Origin: Paracoccaceae bacterium
GTDB taxonomy: Bacteria; Pseudomonadota; Alphaproteobacteria; Rhodobacterales; Rhodobacteraceae
Assembly: GCA_007123625.1 (NCBI GenBank)
Contig: SKKS01000475.1
Coordinates: 1-11,269, forward strand
Direction: 5' to 3'
Length of the DNA stretch: 11,269 nt
Part shown: positions 1 to 6,267 of the stretch, piece by piece
How the letters are laid out: every line of letters starts with the position of its first letter
Position numbering within the stretch: the first letter of the stretch is position 1
Notes under the pieces: generated by a model
Databases searched by the model: none
What the model was told of the DNA's origin: nothing
What the model saw: the letters and a program-made list of their open reading frames with translations, nothing else
Position numbers and translations under genes: made by a program

Positions 1-233
1 AGGCGATTGGATCGAACCTGTTTCTTGAAACCGAGGCGTCGGGTCCGGCCTTTGTCGGCGTCCCCGGCGGTGACGGGCTGGGGTCGGTGCGGCAGGGGTA
101 TCTCGAGGAAAGCTCGGTCGATGCTGTGCGCGAGGTGACCGAACTGATCAAGGCCCAGCGCGGCTATGAACTGAATGCCAAGATCATCACCGCCGCCGAT
201 CAGATGCTGTCGGCCACGGCGCAGGTACGGTGA
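1..233 (+). CDS. flgG: Flagellar distal rod protein FlgG, C-terminal part
   Basis: Partial gene: the reading frame is open from base 3 and gives the last 76 residues before a TGA at 231-233. FlgG forms the distal rod that carries torque through the periplasm, inside the P and L rings. The visible part has the typical end of rod/hook proteins: an N-L-F stretch, a G-x-L-E-x-S-x-V turn, then the C-terminal helix with E-L-I-x-A-Q-R-x-Y-E-x-N and a terminal A-D-x-M-L. This helix pairs with the N-terminal helix in the rod coiled coil. The Q-R-x-Y-E-x-N-x-K-x-I pattern and the following flgA favour FlgG over FlgF or FlgE. The stop overlaps the flgA start (TGATG), so the two are probably translationally coupled. 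The N-terminal part lies outside the window. Confidence 0.95.
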   Translation, partial: AIGSNLFLETEASGPAFVGVPGGDGLGSVRQGYLEESSVDAVREVTELIKAQRGYELNAKIITAADQMLSATAQVR

Positions 234-709
234 TGGCGTTCCTGTGCGGCATGGACCCGGTCGGCGCGCGCGGGGTGCAGGCCGTGTTGGCGGGCGCGGC
301 GCTTTCGGGGGTGCTGGCACTGTCGGCGCCCGCCGATGCCGAGGCGCTGATTGCGACGCGGCTGGTCCGCGCCACCGAGGTGCTGGGCCCCGAGGATGTC
401 ACGCGCTCTGCCGCCCATGTGCCGGGCGCCGCCACCGATCCGGTGCAGGTCCTGGGCCTGGAGGCGCGGGTCGCGCTTTATCCGGGGCGCGCGGTGCTGC
501 TGTCGGATCTTGCGCCTGCGGCGGTGGTCGAGCGTAACCAGGTGGTGCGCCTCGTCTATCGCCGTGGCGGCCTGCTGATCATGGCCGAAGGGCGTGCGTT
601 GGGCCGCGCGGCTCTGGGCGACGGGCTGCGGGTCATGAACCTGTCATCGCGCAGCACCGTGACCGGGACCGTCACCAGTGACGGCACCGTGGAAGTATTC
701 GGAAACTGA
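233..709 (+). CDS. flgA: Flagellar P-ring assembly chaperone FlgA
   Basis: 158 residues from the ATG at 233; a GTG at 230 would add one residue. FlgA is a periplasmic chaperone needed to assemble the FlgI P ring around the rod. An N-terminal hydrophobic stretch (about residues 15-36, ending near A-D-A) looks like a Sec signal peptide. It is followed by a SAF-like domain: L-V-R-A-T-E-V-L-G-P-E-D-V near 44-56, G-L-E-A-R-V-A-L-Y-P-G-R near 75-86, R-N-Q-V-V-R-L-V-Y near 101-109, and the C-terminal G-x-x-V-x-V-x-N-L-S-S-x-S-x-V-x-G-x-V. These are usual marks of the short alphaproteobacterial FlgA. The start overlaps the flgG stop as TGATG, which supports it. An ATG at 251 is a possible alternative. 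flgI is not in the window. Assignment rests on family pattern and on its place between flgG and flgH. Confidence 0.92.
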   Translation: MAFLCGMDPVGARGVQAVLAGAALSGVLALSAPADAEALIATRLVRATEVLGPEDVTRSAAHVPGAATDPVQVLGLEARVALYPGRAVLLSDLAPAAVVERNQVVRLVYRRGGLLIMAEGRALGRAALGDGLRVMNLSSRSTVTGTVTSDGTVEVFGN

Positions 710-727
710 TCCGGGAAAGGGCCTGCC

Positions 728-1561
728 ATGTGTCGATTGTCGCAACCACCGATCCCTGTCCGGCATGTGGCCCCGACCGTGGCCCGCGCGGGCCTGTCCG
801 CCCGAAACCTGCAAGCACCGTCCTGCGGGCAGGGGGCGCTGGCGGTGCTGGTGTTTGCACTGCTGCTGACCGCCGGATGCCAGCCCCTGCGCGAGGTCGG
901 GCGTGCGCCGGACTTCGCGCCCACCGGGGGCACGGCGTCGCATCACGCGCTCTACAACGTGCCGTTGCCCGAACGGACGGAGCGCCGCCAGCCCACCGAC
1001 GGCGCCTCGCTCTGGTCGGCGGGACAGCGTTCGTTGCTGGGCGACCGGCGGGCCGGGCGGCAGGGCGATATCCTGACCGTGGTGGTCGAGATCGACGAAC
1101 GCGCCGAGATGTCCAGCAACTCCGGGCGCAACCGCAGTGGCCAGCAATCCATGGGGGTGCCGCAGTTCTTCGGCTTGCCGCAGCTTCTGAACCGGCAACT
1201 GGCGTCGGGGGCTGCCGGGGCGGGCAACCTGATCGAAACGCAAAACAGCAGCAGCTTCGCCGGCGGCGGGTCGATCCAGCGCAACGAGCGGCTGACGCTG
1301 CGGATCGCCGCGACGGTGGTGGAACGCCTGCCGAACGGGGTGCTGCGGATCGAGGGCAGCCAGCAGGTCCGCGTCAACCACGAGCTCCGTGATCTGCTGG
1401 TGTCGGGTTTCGTGCGCCCCGAGGACATCTCGCGGCAGAATGAAATCACCTATGACAAGATCGCGGGCGCGCGCGTGTCATATGGCGGGCGCGGCATGAT
1501 CTCGACCGTGCAGCAGCCGCGCTATGGCGAACAGATCACCGAAATCCTGAGCCCTTTCTGA
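728..1561 (+). CDS. flgH: Flagellar L-ring lipoprotein FlgH
   Basis: 277 residues. FlgH is the outer-membrane lipoprotein that forms the L ring, the bushing through which the rod leaves the cell. A lipobox L-T-A-G-C places the acylated Cys at residue 51, after a hydrophobic run at about 38-48. The mature part has family marks: S-L-W (about 94-96), G-D-I-L-T-V-V-V-E-I-D-E-R-A, a Ser/Asn-rich stretch, the R-N-E-R-L-T-L-R-I-A-A-T-V-V strand, the N-G-V-L-R-I-E-G-S-Q-Q-V-R-V-N segment, and a C-terminal G-R-G-x-I-S-x-x-Q-x-P-R-Y-G. The ATG has a strong Shine-Dalgarno (GGGAAAGGG, 713-721, 6 bases away), yet it gives an unusually long basic region before the signal peptide. A GTG at 767 would shorten it. 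The gap to flgA is 18 bases, consistent with one operon. Confidence 0.95.
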   Translation: MCRLSQPPIPVRHVAPTVARAGLSARNLQAPSCGQGALAVLVFALLLTAGCQPLREVGRAPDFAPTGGTASHHALYNVPLPERTERRQPTDGASLWSAGQRSLLGDRRAGRQGDILTVVVEIDERAEMSSNSGRNRSGQQSMGVPQFFGLPQLLNRQLASGAAGAGNLIETQNSSSFAGGGSIQRNERLTLRIAATVVERLPNGVLRIEGSQQVRVNHELRDLLVSGFVRPEDISRQNEITYDKIAGARVSYGGRGMISTVQQPRYGEQITEILSPF

Positions 1562-1616
1562 ATCGCGGCCTGTCGACGCCCGATCACGTGTCACACTTCG
1601 GAGCGGAACGAACCCA

Positions 1617-2108
1617 ATGTCGAAAATTCTGCCTGTTCTGATCGTGCTTGCCGGGTTGCTGGGCGGTTTCGGTGCGGGTCTTGCCCTGCGCCCGGATCCG
1701 GAGCCGACCCTCGGGGACGAAGCCTCGGACGCAGCCGAGGCCCTGTCTGCCGCCATGACCGTCCCCGATGCAGCCCGGTCCGCAGCCTTCGACATAGTCC
1801 GGATCAGCGATCAGTTCGCGGTGCCGGTGCTCAGCGACGGCCATGTGGGCGCGATTGTCGTGCAGAGCGTCAGCCTCGAGATGACGGGCACGGTCGACGG
1901 CCTTGCCCCGGCGCATGAAGCCCGTCTGCGAGATCGGTTCCTGCAGGTGCTGTTCGATCATGCCAACAGCGGCGGGTTCGCGGGTAATTTCACGCTCAGC
2001 ACCAACATGACCGCGTTACGCACCGCACTGTTCGAAGCCGCGCGCGCAGTGCTGGGTGACACGGTTGGGGGCGTTCTGATCACCGACATCTATCGCCGCG
2101 ACATCTGA
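1617..2108 (+). CDS. fliL: FliL-family flagellar basal body-associated protein
   Basis: 163 residues. FliL proteins are single-pass inner-membrane proteins that surround the stators and support motor torque. Residues 4-24 form a Gly/Ala/Leu-rich membrane anchor, followed by a Pro/Glu/Asp-rich linker (26-50) and a periplasmic domain (about 56-163). The domain shows the FliL pattern: a strand with F-A-V-P-V (67-71), V-Q-S-V-S-L-E-M (82-89), a helix E-A-R-L-R-D-R-F-L-Q-V-L-F (101-113), and a terminal helix plus I-T-D-I-Y-R-R-D-I, like the L-I-x-D-F-V-x-Q ending of other FliL proteins. It is diverged from the classical FliL, so the call depends partly on context. It lies 55 bases after flgH; the ribosome site is weak (GGAG at 1600-1603). 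It is the last recognisable flagellar gene before a long gap. Confidence 0.8.
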   Translation: MSKILPVLIVLAGLLGGFGAGLALRPDPEPTLGDEASDAAEALSAAMTVPDAARSAAFDIVRISDQFAVPVLSDGHVGAIVVQSVSLEMTGTVDGLAPAHEARLRDRFLQVLFDHANSGGFAGNFTLSTNMTALRTALFEAARAVLGDTVGGVLITDIYRRDI

Positions 2109-2308
2109 CACCACGATTTGCCCGAGGTGCGGGTGACACAGGCGGTGCCGGGCGCGGAGGTTGGCGGCAGGGATCGCGCGCCTTGGCCCACGCGGGCGTC
2201 GCACGTTGCGAAAGCGCCCCGGCGCCTGCAAGACCAGCGCCGCGCGCATAGCGCTGCCGGTTACGGAGGGGTCTTGGCCGATAGGTCGGCGCAACGGGTC
2301 TGAGCGGT

Positions 2309-2351
2309 GCTCCCGCCCGTCGGGAGCGCATCGGAGATGCGCGCCCTCCCG
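2309..2351 (+). terminator. Paired GC hairpins, candidate terminator after the flagellar operon
   Basis: GCTCCCG (2309-2315) pairs perfectly with CGGGAGC (2321-2327) around a 5-base loop. Directly after it, GCGCATC (2326-2332) pairs with GATGCGC (2336-2342) around GGA. CGGGA (2321-2325) could also pair with TCCCG (2347-2351), enclosing the second stem, so two competing folds are possible. There is no T tract, and the site lies 200 bases after the fliL stop. The hairpins are seen; the terminator role is inference. Confidence 0.4.
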
Positions 2352-2360
2352 TTGGGCCGG

Positions 2361-2377
2361 GCGCGCGCTGCGCGCGC
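2361..2377. repeat. GC-only palindrome
   Basis: Two 8-base arms of alternating GC (2361-2368 and 2370-2377) flank a single T. It follows the hairpin pair immediately and may belong to the same termination or repeat element. Alternating GC can also adopt Z-DNA; no function is shown. Confidence 0.45.
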
Positions 2378-2839
2378 GAGGAAGGCTGGCGTGCGGAAGG
2401 GGCGGTAGCCGTCGCATTGCGCTGGCTCTTGCTGTCACATGCAGTCCCCGCATTGCCTGGACCTGTCCTCATGCAGACCCGGTGGCGCTGGCGCCCTTTT
2501 CCGGGTTTGATCCCGCTGTGCCTTGGGTGGCTGGATGACATGGCCCGGCGGAGGACAAGCCCGACAAGGCAGCCGGTCGCGCAGATTTCAGGAAAGGCAT
2601 CGACTGGGGTTGGTGGGAAGCTTTCGGGGCGATTTCGGCAGGGGCGTGTCGGGAGTGGGAGAGGAGTAGAGAAGAAACAGAGCAGGTTGCTTGGCGTATG
2701 GGGGCCAAGCCAGTTGCGGGAGCAAACGACAGGCTTGGCGGGCTCGGATGACAGAACAGCAGCGGGCCAGTGACGGGGCGCGGGCCAACGCTATCGCCCG
2801 CATTGCGCCAGCGCGTTCTCCACGCCTGCGCCGGATGCG

Positions 2840-3829
2840 CTAACTTTCCCCGCCCATCAGCTCGGCCACGATCCGGGTGACGATGGGGCGCGCTTCGGCC
2901 TCGCGCATGCCGGGGCGCAGGCGGCGGTCATACAGGATGCGCAGCAGCAATTCGTCATGCGGCGTCAGCAAGGCGAATTCCTTGCCGTCGTTGAAGATCG
3001 ACGGCCGTGCCTGCGGGCTGTCATTGGGCAGCCCCATGCCTTGCGCCAGCTCCTCGTGATAGCACGCGCGCCGGGTCAGGTCGGGGTGCTCGGCCCGGAT
3101 CACGGCAAGGGCATCGGAATAAACATTGGTGCCGTCACGCGAGAACGCGAGCACGAGGCAAAAGGTCTCGAGCGGCAGGTCGGTGATGATCCGCACCGTG
3201 TCGGCGTCGATCCCGGGGATAAGGTCGCGCAGGCGCGGGCCAAGGGCGCGGCGTTCATTCTCGTTTACCACCAGAACATGGAAATTCGCGCTGCCATGAA
3301 CCAGCGATACCGGATGCCCGGTCAACCGCCCCAGCCGCGCAGCATAGGCTGCGACATCGCGCCGGTCGCTGTCACGGACCTCTGGGGGGACCGAGGGGCC
3401 GAAATCCAGCCGCATGCGCACCGGGCTTTCCCAGCGCCGCAGGGTTGAAGGCGTGGCCCGCGCCACCGGACGTCCGCGCACAATCTGGTATTCATCGTAA
3501 AGTGCGATGCGTACGAAATTCTCGACCAGATTGTTCGACGTGAAGGGCGCATCGGTTGCGGTGATATCGGTGCGCAACAGCCCGGCTTCCTGGCGCTGTG
3601 CCTCGATCCGGGCGTAATACCACCCCAGTGCGCTCGCGGGCGCTGCCGCTTCGGGCTCGCGCGTGGCCGCTGCGGGTGGAGTTGGGGCAGGTGGCGCTTC
3701 GGGCGTAGGCGGCGGCGCGGGCGCGGCCAGCTGGCATCCCGCCAGCACCACGGCAAGCACCGTCGGTACTGGCGCCTTGCTCAGGTTCCGTCCCACTGAT
3801 CTGCCGATCTGCCCGCGCGCCACCGTCAT
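2840..3829 (-). CDS. DUF2927 family lipoprotein
   Basis: 329 residues. N-terminal signal with basic start, hydrophobic run and lipobox L-A-G-C (Cys 32), so a lipid-anchored envelope protein. Residues 35-67 are a Pro/Ala/Thr-rich linker. The globular part (about 70-325) matches my recollection of the DUF2927 family: F-T-S-N-N-L-V-E-N-F near 96-105, R-W-x-x-P-V-R-M-R-L near 132-141, and C-Y-H-E-E-L-A-Q-G-M-G-L-P-N-D-S at 256-271, then S-I-F-N-D and L-T-P-H-D-E-L-L-L-R-I-L-Y-D. The segment at 258-267 resembles a zincin H-E-x-x-H-x-x-G-L helix with Gln for the second His, so it is perhaps an inactive peptidase fold; that is inference. The start lies 2 bases after the telA stop without a clear ribosome site, suggesting coupling. 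Last gene of the operon; function unknown. Confidence 0.8.
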   Translation of the reverse strand: MTVARGQIGRSVGRNLSKAPVPTVLAVVLAGCQLAAPAPPPTPEAPPAPTPPAAATREPEAAAPASALGWYYARIEAQRQEAGLLRTDITATDAPFTSNNLVENFVRIALYDEYQIVRGRPVARATPSTLRRWESPVRMRLDFGPSVPPEVRDSDRRDVAAYAARLGRLTGHPVSLVHGSANFHVLVVNENERRALGPRLRDLIPGIDADTVRIITDLPLETFCLVLAFSRDGTNVYSDALAVIRAEHPDLTRRACYHEELAQGMGLPNDSPQARPSIFNDGKEFALLTPHDELLLRILYDRRLRPGMREAEARPIVTRIVAELMGGES

Positions 3830-3831
3830 GC

Positions 3832-5016
3832 TCAGGCGCCGTCGCTGTCGCCCGGACGCACCTGCGTCGTGCGCGCCTTGGCCGAGGCGAGCGAATCGCG
3901 CAGTTCGGCCTCCATCTTGACCAGTTCCTGTTCTGCATTGGCACGGCGTGCGCGCCCTTCGTCGGCGATCTGCAGGCTGTCCTCGATGGTGGCGATCAGG
4001 GTGTCATTGGCTTCTTTCACCGCGGCGATATCGAACACGCCGCGCTCGACCTCCTCGCGGACGGTGCGATTGGCCTCGCGCAGGTTCTCTGCGTTGCGGG
4101 TCAGCAATTCGTTGGTCAGGTCGCCCGCCTCGCGCACGGCCTGCGCGGCTTCTTTCGAGCGCTGGATGGTAAGCGCCTGCGCAAGCTGGGTTTCCCACAG
4201 CGGCACGGTGTTGACCAGCGTCGAGTTGATGCGCGTCACCAGTGCCTTGTCGTTCTCCTGAACCAGCCGGATCGAGGGCAGCGACTGCATCGTGACCTGC
4301 CGGGTCAGCCGCAGGTCGTGGACGCGGCGTTCCAGATCGTCGCGTACGGCGCGCAGGTCGCGCAACTCCTGCGCCACCATCACCTTGTCGTTTTCCGACG
4401 CGGCATCGACCTCGGCCTGCTTGGCGGGAATCGCTTCGGTGTCCAGCTTCTGCAACTTCGCCTCGCCTGCCGCGATGTAAAGTGCGAGTTCGTGATAGAA
4501 CTCCAGCGTCTTTTCATACAGCAGATCCAGCGACTTGACGTCCTTGAGTAGCCGCGTCTCGTGGCCCAGAAGTGTGTCGGTGATCCGGTCGATCTGGTCC
4601 TGAACGGTTTCATAGCGGGCCATGAAATTCGCAATCGGCGCCGCGCGCCCGGTCAGGCGTTCCCACCAGCTGCGCTGGCGGCGGGTGTCCAGTTCCTCGA
4701 CCGAAAAGCCCCGGATCGTGGTCACCATCTCGCGCAGGCTGTCGCCGGCAGGGCCCAGATCCTTGTTCTTGACGTCCGACAGCATGGACTGGCTGATCTG
4801 TTGCAGTTCCAGCTGCGCGCCCGCTCCGAACCCGATGACCGAGCCGGTGTTGGTGATATCGATTTCCGCCATGCGCATGGTAATGGCCTGCGCATGTGCG
4901 CCCCCGGCGGAATCGATTGACGGTAAGTCGTCGACGGGAACGGGCAGCGCATTGGCGGCGATGGCCTGCACCTCGGGGGTCAGTTCCGCGGCCTTCTGAC
5001 GAACGGTTTCGGACAT
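3832..5016 (-). CDS. telA: TelA-family (toxic anion resistance) protein
   Basis: 394 residues, no signal peptide or membrane segment: a cytoplasmic, mostly helical, highly charged protein with long coiled coils (about 130-260 and 285-380). TelA proteins were named for tellurite resistance in Ter plasmids and are the YaaN partners of XpaC in Bacillus; their biochemical role is not settled. Family marks seen are I-G-F-G near 61-64, L-x-x-I-S-x-x-M-L near 71-79, W-W-E-R-L near 117-121, L-x-x-D-V-x-x-L-D-x-L-Y near 156-167, Y-I-A-A-G-E near 180-185, Q-S-L-P-S-I-R-L-V-Q-E-N near 244-255, and V-P-L-W-x-x-Q near 271-277. I chose the ATG at 5016 because AAAGGA lies 8 bases upstream; an in-frame ATG at 5037 adds 7 residues and has no such site. 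xpaC ends 59 bases upstream, and the lipoprotein follows after 2 bases. Confidence 0.93.
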   Translation of the reverse strand: MSETVRQKAAELTPEVQAIAANALPVPVDDLPSIDSAGGAHAQAITMRMAEIDITNTGSVIGFGAGAQLELQQISQSMLSDVKNKDLGPAGDSLREMVTTIRGFSVEELDTRRQRSWWERLTGRAAPIANFMARYETVQDQIDRITDTLLGHETRLLKDVKSLDLLYEKTLEFYHELALYIAAGEAKLQKLDTEAIPAKQAEVDAASENDKVMVAQELRDLRAVRDDLERRVHDLRLTRQVTMQSLPSIRLVQENDKALVTRINSTLVNTVPLWETQLAQALTIQRSKEAAQAVREAGDLTNELLTRNAENLREANRTVREEVERGVFDIAAVKEANDTLIATIEDSLQIADEGRARRANAEQELVKMEAELRDSLASAKARTTQVRPGDSDGA

Positions 5017-5075
5017 GATCGGCGTTCCTTTGTACAATATCGAATAGGGTCAGGCTGCGGGCGTGGGGTCTGCGG

Positions 5076-5960
5076 TCATCGTGGTGCGGGTTCGGGGCGC
5101 ACCCCTTCGCGCGCAAGTCTTTCGCGCAGCACGTCGATTTCGATCTCCATTGCCTGGCGGTCATCGTTCAGCAGGGTTTCGCGGCGCAGGGCGATCCGGG
5201 ACTCCAGATCGTCGAGCAGCGCCTCGTAGTTGCGCCGCGCGTCCTGGTCGCGGGTGCGTGCGTAGAATTCTGTGAACTTGTCCGTGGCATCGCGCGCGCC
5301 TTGCAGATACACGCCCAGATAGCGCCGCGCGGCACTCAGGCGGCGGGGGTCGTCCTCGATTGCGCGGAACAGGGCGCGCACGTTCTGGCCAAAGTCCTCG
5401 ACCCGCGCGACCAGCTTGCGTTCGCCGCTGTCGCGGATGCTGCGCAGCATCTGCGCGAGATGAGCCTCGGCTTCGGCGACGGCGCGGGCGGCGCGGTCGG
5501 TCTGGAAGTCGTCCACACCGTCAATGGTCTTGTCGCGCATCGGATCGGCGCCGAAAGCGCCGAAATGCAGCGCAGCGCCGATCCCGCCCAGCAGCACCGC
5601 AGCGACGATACCGCCGCCACTGGCCGCCAGCGCCAGCGCGACCCCGGTCAGGGCGCTGCCGAACAGCTTGCGCGGGATGGCGGGTTTGCGCGCGACCTCG
5701 CGATTTTCATAGGCATGCTGCGCCAGCACCCCTTCGCGGGTGAGCCATGCCGCCAGCATCAGCAGCGCGAACACGCCAAGGTTCAGCGCCAGCCCGGCAG
5801 GGTCCAAGAAGAACGCCTTGACGGCAAAGACGAAGGGCAGCGCGAACAGAAGATTTACGCGTGCGCCCACGGGGTGGACCCGATGGCGGGTGGCGACGGT
5901 CCGGGTGTCACCACCCACCGGACCACCGGGGCTGTATTTGCCTCCGAAACGCCGGGCCAT
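5076..5960 (-). CDS. xpaC: XpaC-family membrane protein (5-bromo-4-chloroindolyl phosphate hydrolysis family)
   Basis: 294 residues. The N-terminus is basic with a G-G-K-Y-S-P-G-G motif (6-13). Hydrophobic segments follow at about 35-50, 56-73 and 104-134, the last Gly/Ala-rich. Then comes a long charged cytoplasmic helical region (about 150-285) with E-A-H-L-A-Q-M, a Y-L-x-x-Y-L-Q-G-A-like helix (214-222), Y-x-x-L-L-D-D-L-E and E-I-E-I-D-V-L-R-E-R-L. XpaC was named from a Bacillus phenotype, and the hydrolase name should not be taken as an enzymatic activity. XpaC and TelA (YaaN) are also neighbours in Bacillus, which supports both calls. The ATG at 5960 has a perfect GGAGG 5 bases upstream and lies 1 base after the stop of the small membrane ORF; an ATG at 6035 in frame would overlap that ORF and is unlikely. 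Confidence 0.88.
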   Translation of the reverse strand: MARRFGGKYSPGGPVGGDTRTVATRHRVHPVGARVNLLFALPFVFAVKAFFLDPAGLALNLGVFALLMLAAWLTREGVLAQHAYENREVARKPAIPRKLFGSALTGVALALAASGGGIVAAVLLGGIGAALHFGAFGADPMRDKTIDGVDDFQTDRAARAVAEAEAHLAQMLRSIRDSGERKLVARVEDFGQNVRALFRAIEDDPRRLSAARRYLGVYLQGARDATDKFTEFYARTRDQDARRNYEALLDDLESRIALRRETLLNDDRQAMEIEIDVLRERLAREGVRPEPAPR

Positions 5961-5961
5961 C

Positions 5962-6042
5962 TCAACCTCCGACAAACGCGACGTAGAAAACCAGCGCCAC
6001 AAGGAGCGCGTAGCTGGTTCTCTGGATACCTGCACCGCTCAT
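5962..6042 (-). CDS. 26-residue single-pass membrane peptide, first gene of the xpaC-telA operon
   Basis: A very small ORF with ATG at 6042-6040 and TGA at 5964-5962. After a short polar start (M-S-G-A-G-I-Q-R-T-S) comes one unbroken hydrophobic helix (about residues 11-24: Y-A-L-L-V-A-L-V-F-Y-V-A-F-V), ending G-G. The positive residue before the helix would favour a cytoplasmic N-terminus. GAGGT (6054-6050) lies 7 bases before the ATG, a good Shine-Dalgarno, and a promoter-like sequence lies 31 bases upstream. Its Gly-Gly codons carry the GGAGG that serves xpaC, whose ATG is 1 base past this stop, so translation is probably coupled. No family is recognised. It could be a subunit or regulator of the XpaC membrane complex, or a leader ORF whose main purpose is coupling. 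Its size would make most gene callers skip it. Confidence 0.68.
   Translation of the reverse strand: MSGAGIQRTSYALLVALVFYVAFVGG
5966..5970 (-). promoter_or_regulatory. Shine-Dalgarno of xpaC inside the small ORF
   Basis: GGAGG on the - strand, 5 bases before the ATG at 5960, overlapping the last two Gly codons of the 26-residue ORF. It decides the xpaC start and means a ribosome finishing the small ORF stops directly on the xpaC initiation site. Confidence 0.85.
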
Positions 6043-6072
6043 GAAATGTACCTCGCGTCGATTTCGGGTCCG

Positions 6073-6101
6073 ACTATAGGACATGGCGACAGCCATGGAA
6101 A
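6073..6101 (-). promoter_or_regulatory. Candidate sigma70 promoter of the xpaC-telA operon
   Basis: On the - strand, TTTCCA (6101-6096, -35 like) is followed by a 17-base spacer and TATAGT (6078-6073, 5 of 6 to the -10 consensus). Transcription would start near 6066, giving a leader of about 24 bases with the GAGGT ribosome site. The position just before the first cistron supports it. The -35 is only 4 of 6. Confidence 0.55.
6082..6097. promoter_or_regulatory. Inverted repeat in promoter spacer, candidate operator
   Basis: CATGGC (6082-6087) and GCCATG (6092-6097) form a perfect 16-base inverted repeat with a 4-base centre. It sits between, and just touches, the -35 and -10 elements of the putative promoter, where a bound repressor would block RNA polymerase. 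The symmetry is visible; the regulator is unknown. Confidence 0.4.
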
Positions 6102-6267
6102 TGCACAAGACCCGGTCTGTACGAAGAAGGGCGCGGGCCCGAAGCGGTGGCGCTTGTCCTTGCGGCCTTGCGCGCCTTATATGCCCGCAGTGTCGCGTTC
6201 GGGCAGGTCGCATCATGGCGGTTACGATAGTTCTGCGTGGCGGGGGCGGAAGCGCCCGCGTGCCGCG

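Larger units (their letters stand above)
2109..2839. other. Long gap between convergent genes; no convincing gene
   Basis: 731 bases between the fliL stop and the stop of the convergent DUF2927 gene. Open frames exist on both strands (for example about 2161-2538 on + and 2080-2541 on -), but their translations are Arg/Pro/Ala-rich, without domain pattern, hydrophobic core or good start site, as expected of chance frames in GC-rich DNA. The left half holds GC hairpins (2309-2377). The right half changes texture: a purine-rich run near 2650-2682 and a repeated GCTTGGC word. No tRNA, CRISPR or insertion sequence was seen. It may be a decayed gene or a rearrangement scar. Confidence 0.6.

Noticed and set aside
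644..1381. 245-residue - strand frame
   Set aside because: Shadow of flgH and the end of flgA, with no domain pattern.
2484..2500. GGCGC-TG-GCGCC followed by CTTTT as an intrinsic terminator
   Set aside because: The stem is only about 4 bp once a realistic loop is allowed and the T run is 4 bases; too weak to call.
2500..2515. tRNA T-arm-like CCGGGTTTGATCCCG
   Set aside because: The loop is 6 bases, and no acceptor, D or anticodon arms fit around it.
2080..2803. Several 60-150 residue frames in the gap after fliL
   Set aside because: Arg/Pro/Ala-rich chance translations, no ribosome sites, no hydrophobic core and overlapping each other on both strands.
5961..6035. Longer xpaC starting at 6035
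   Set aside because: The ATG at 5960 has a perfect GGAGG 5 bases away; the extra residues overlap the small ORF in another frame and lack membrane or family character.
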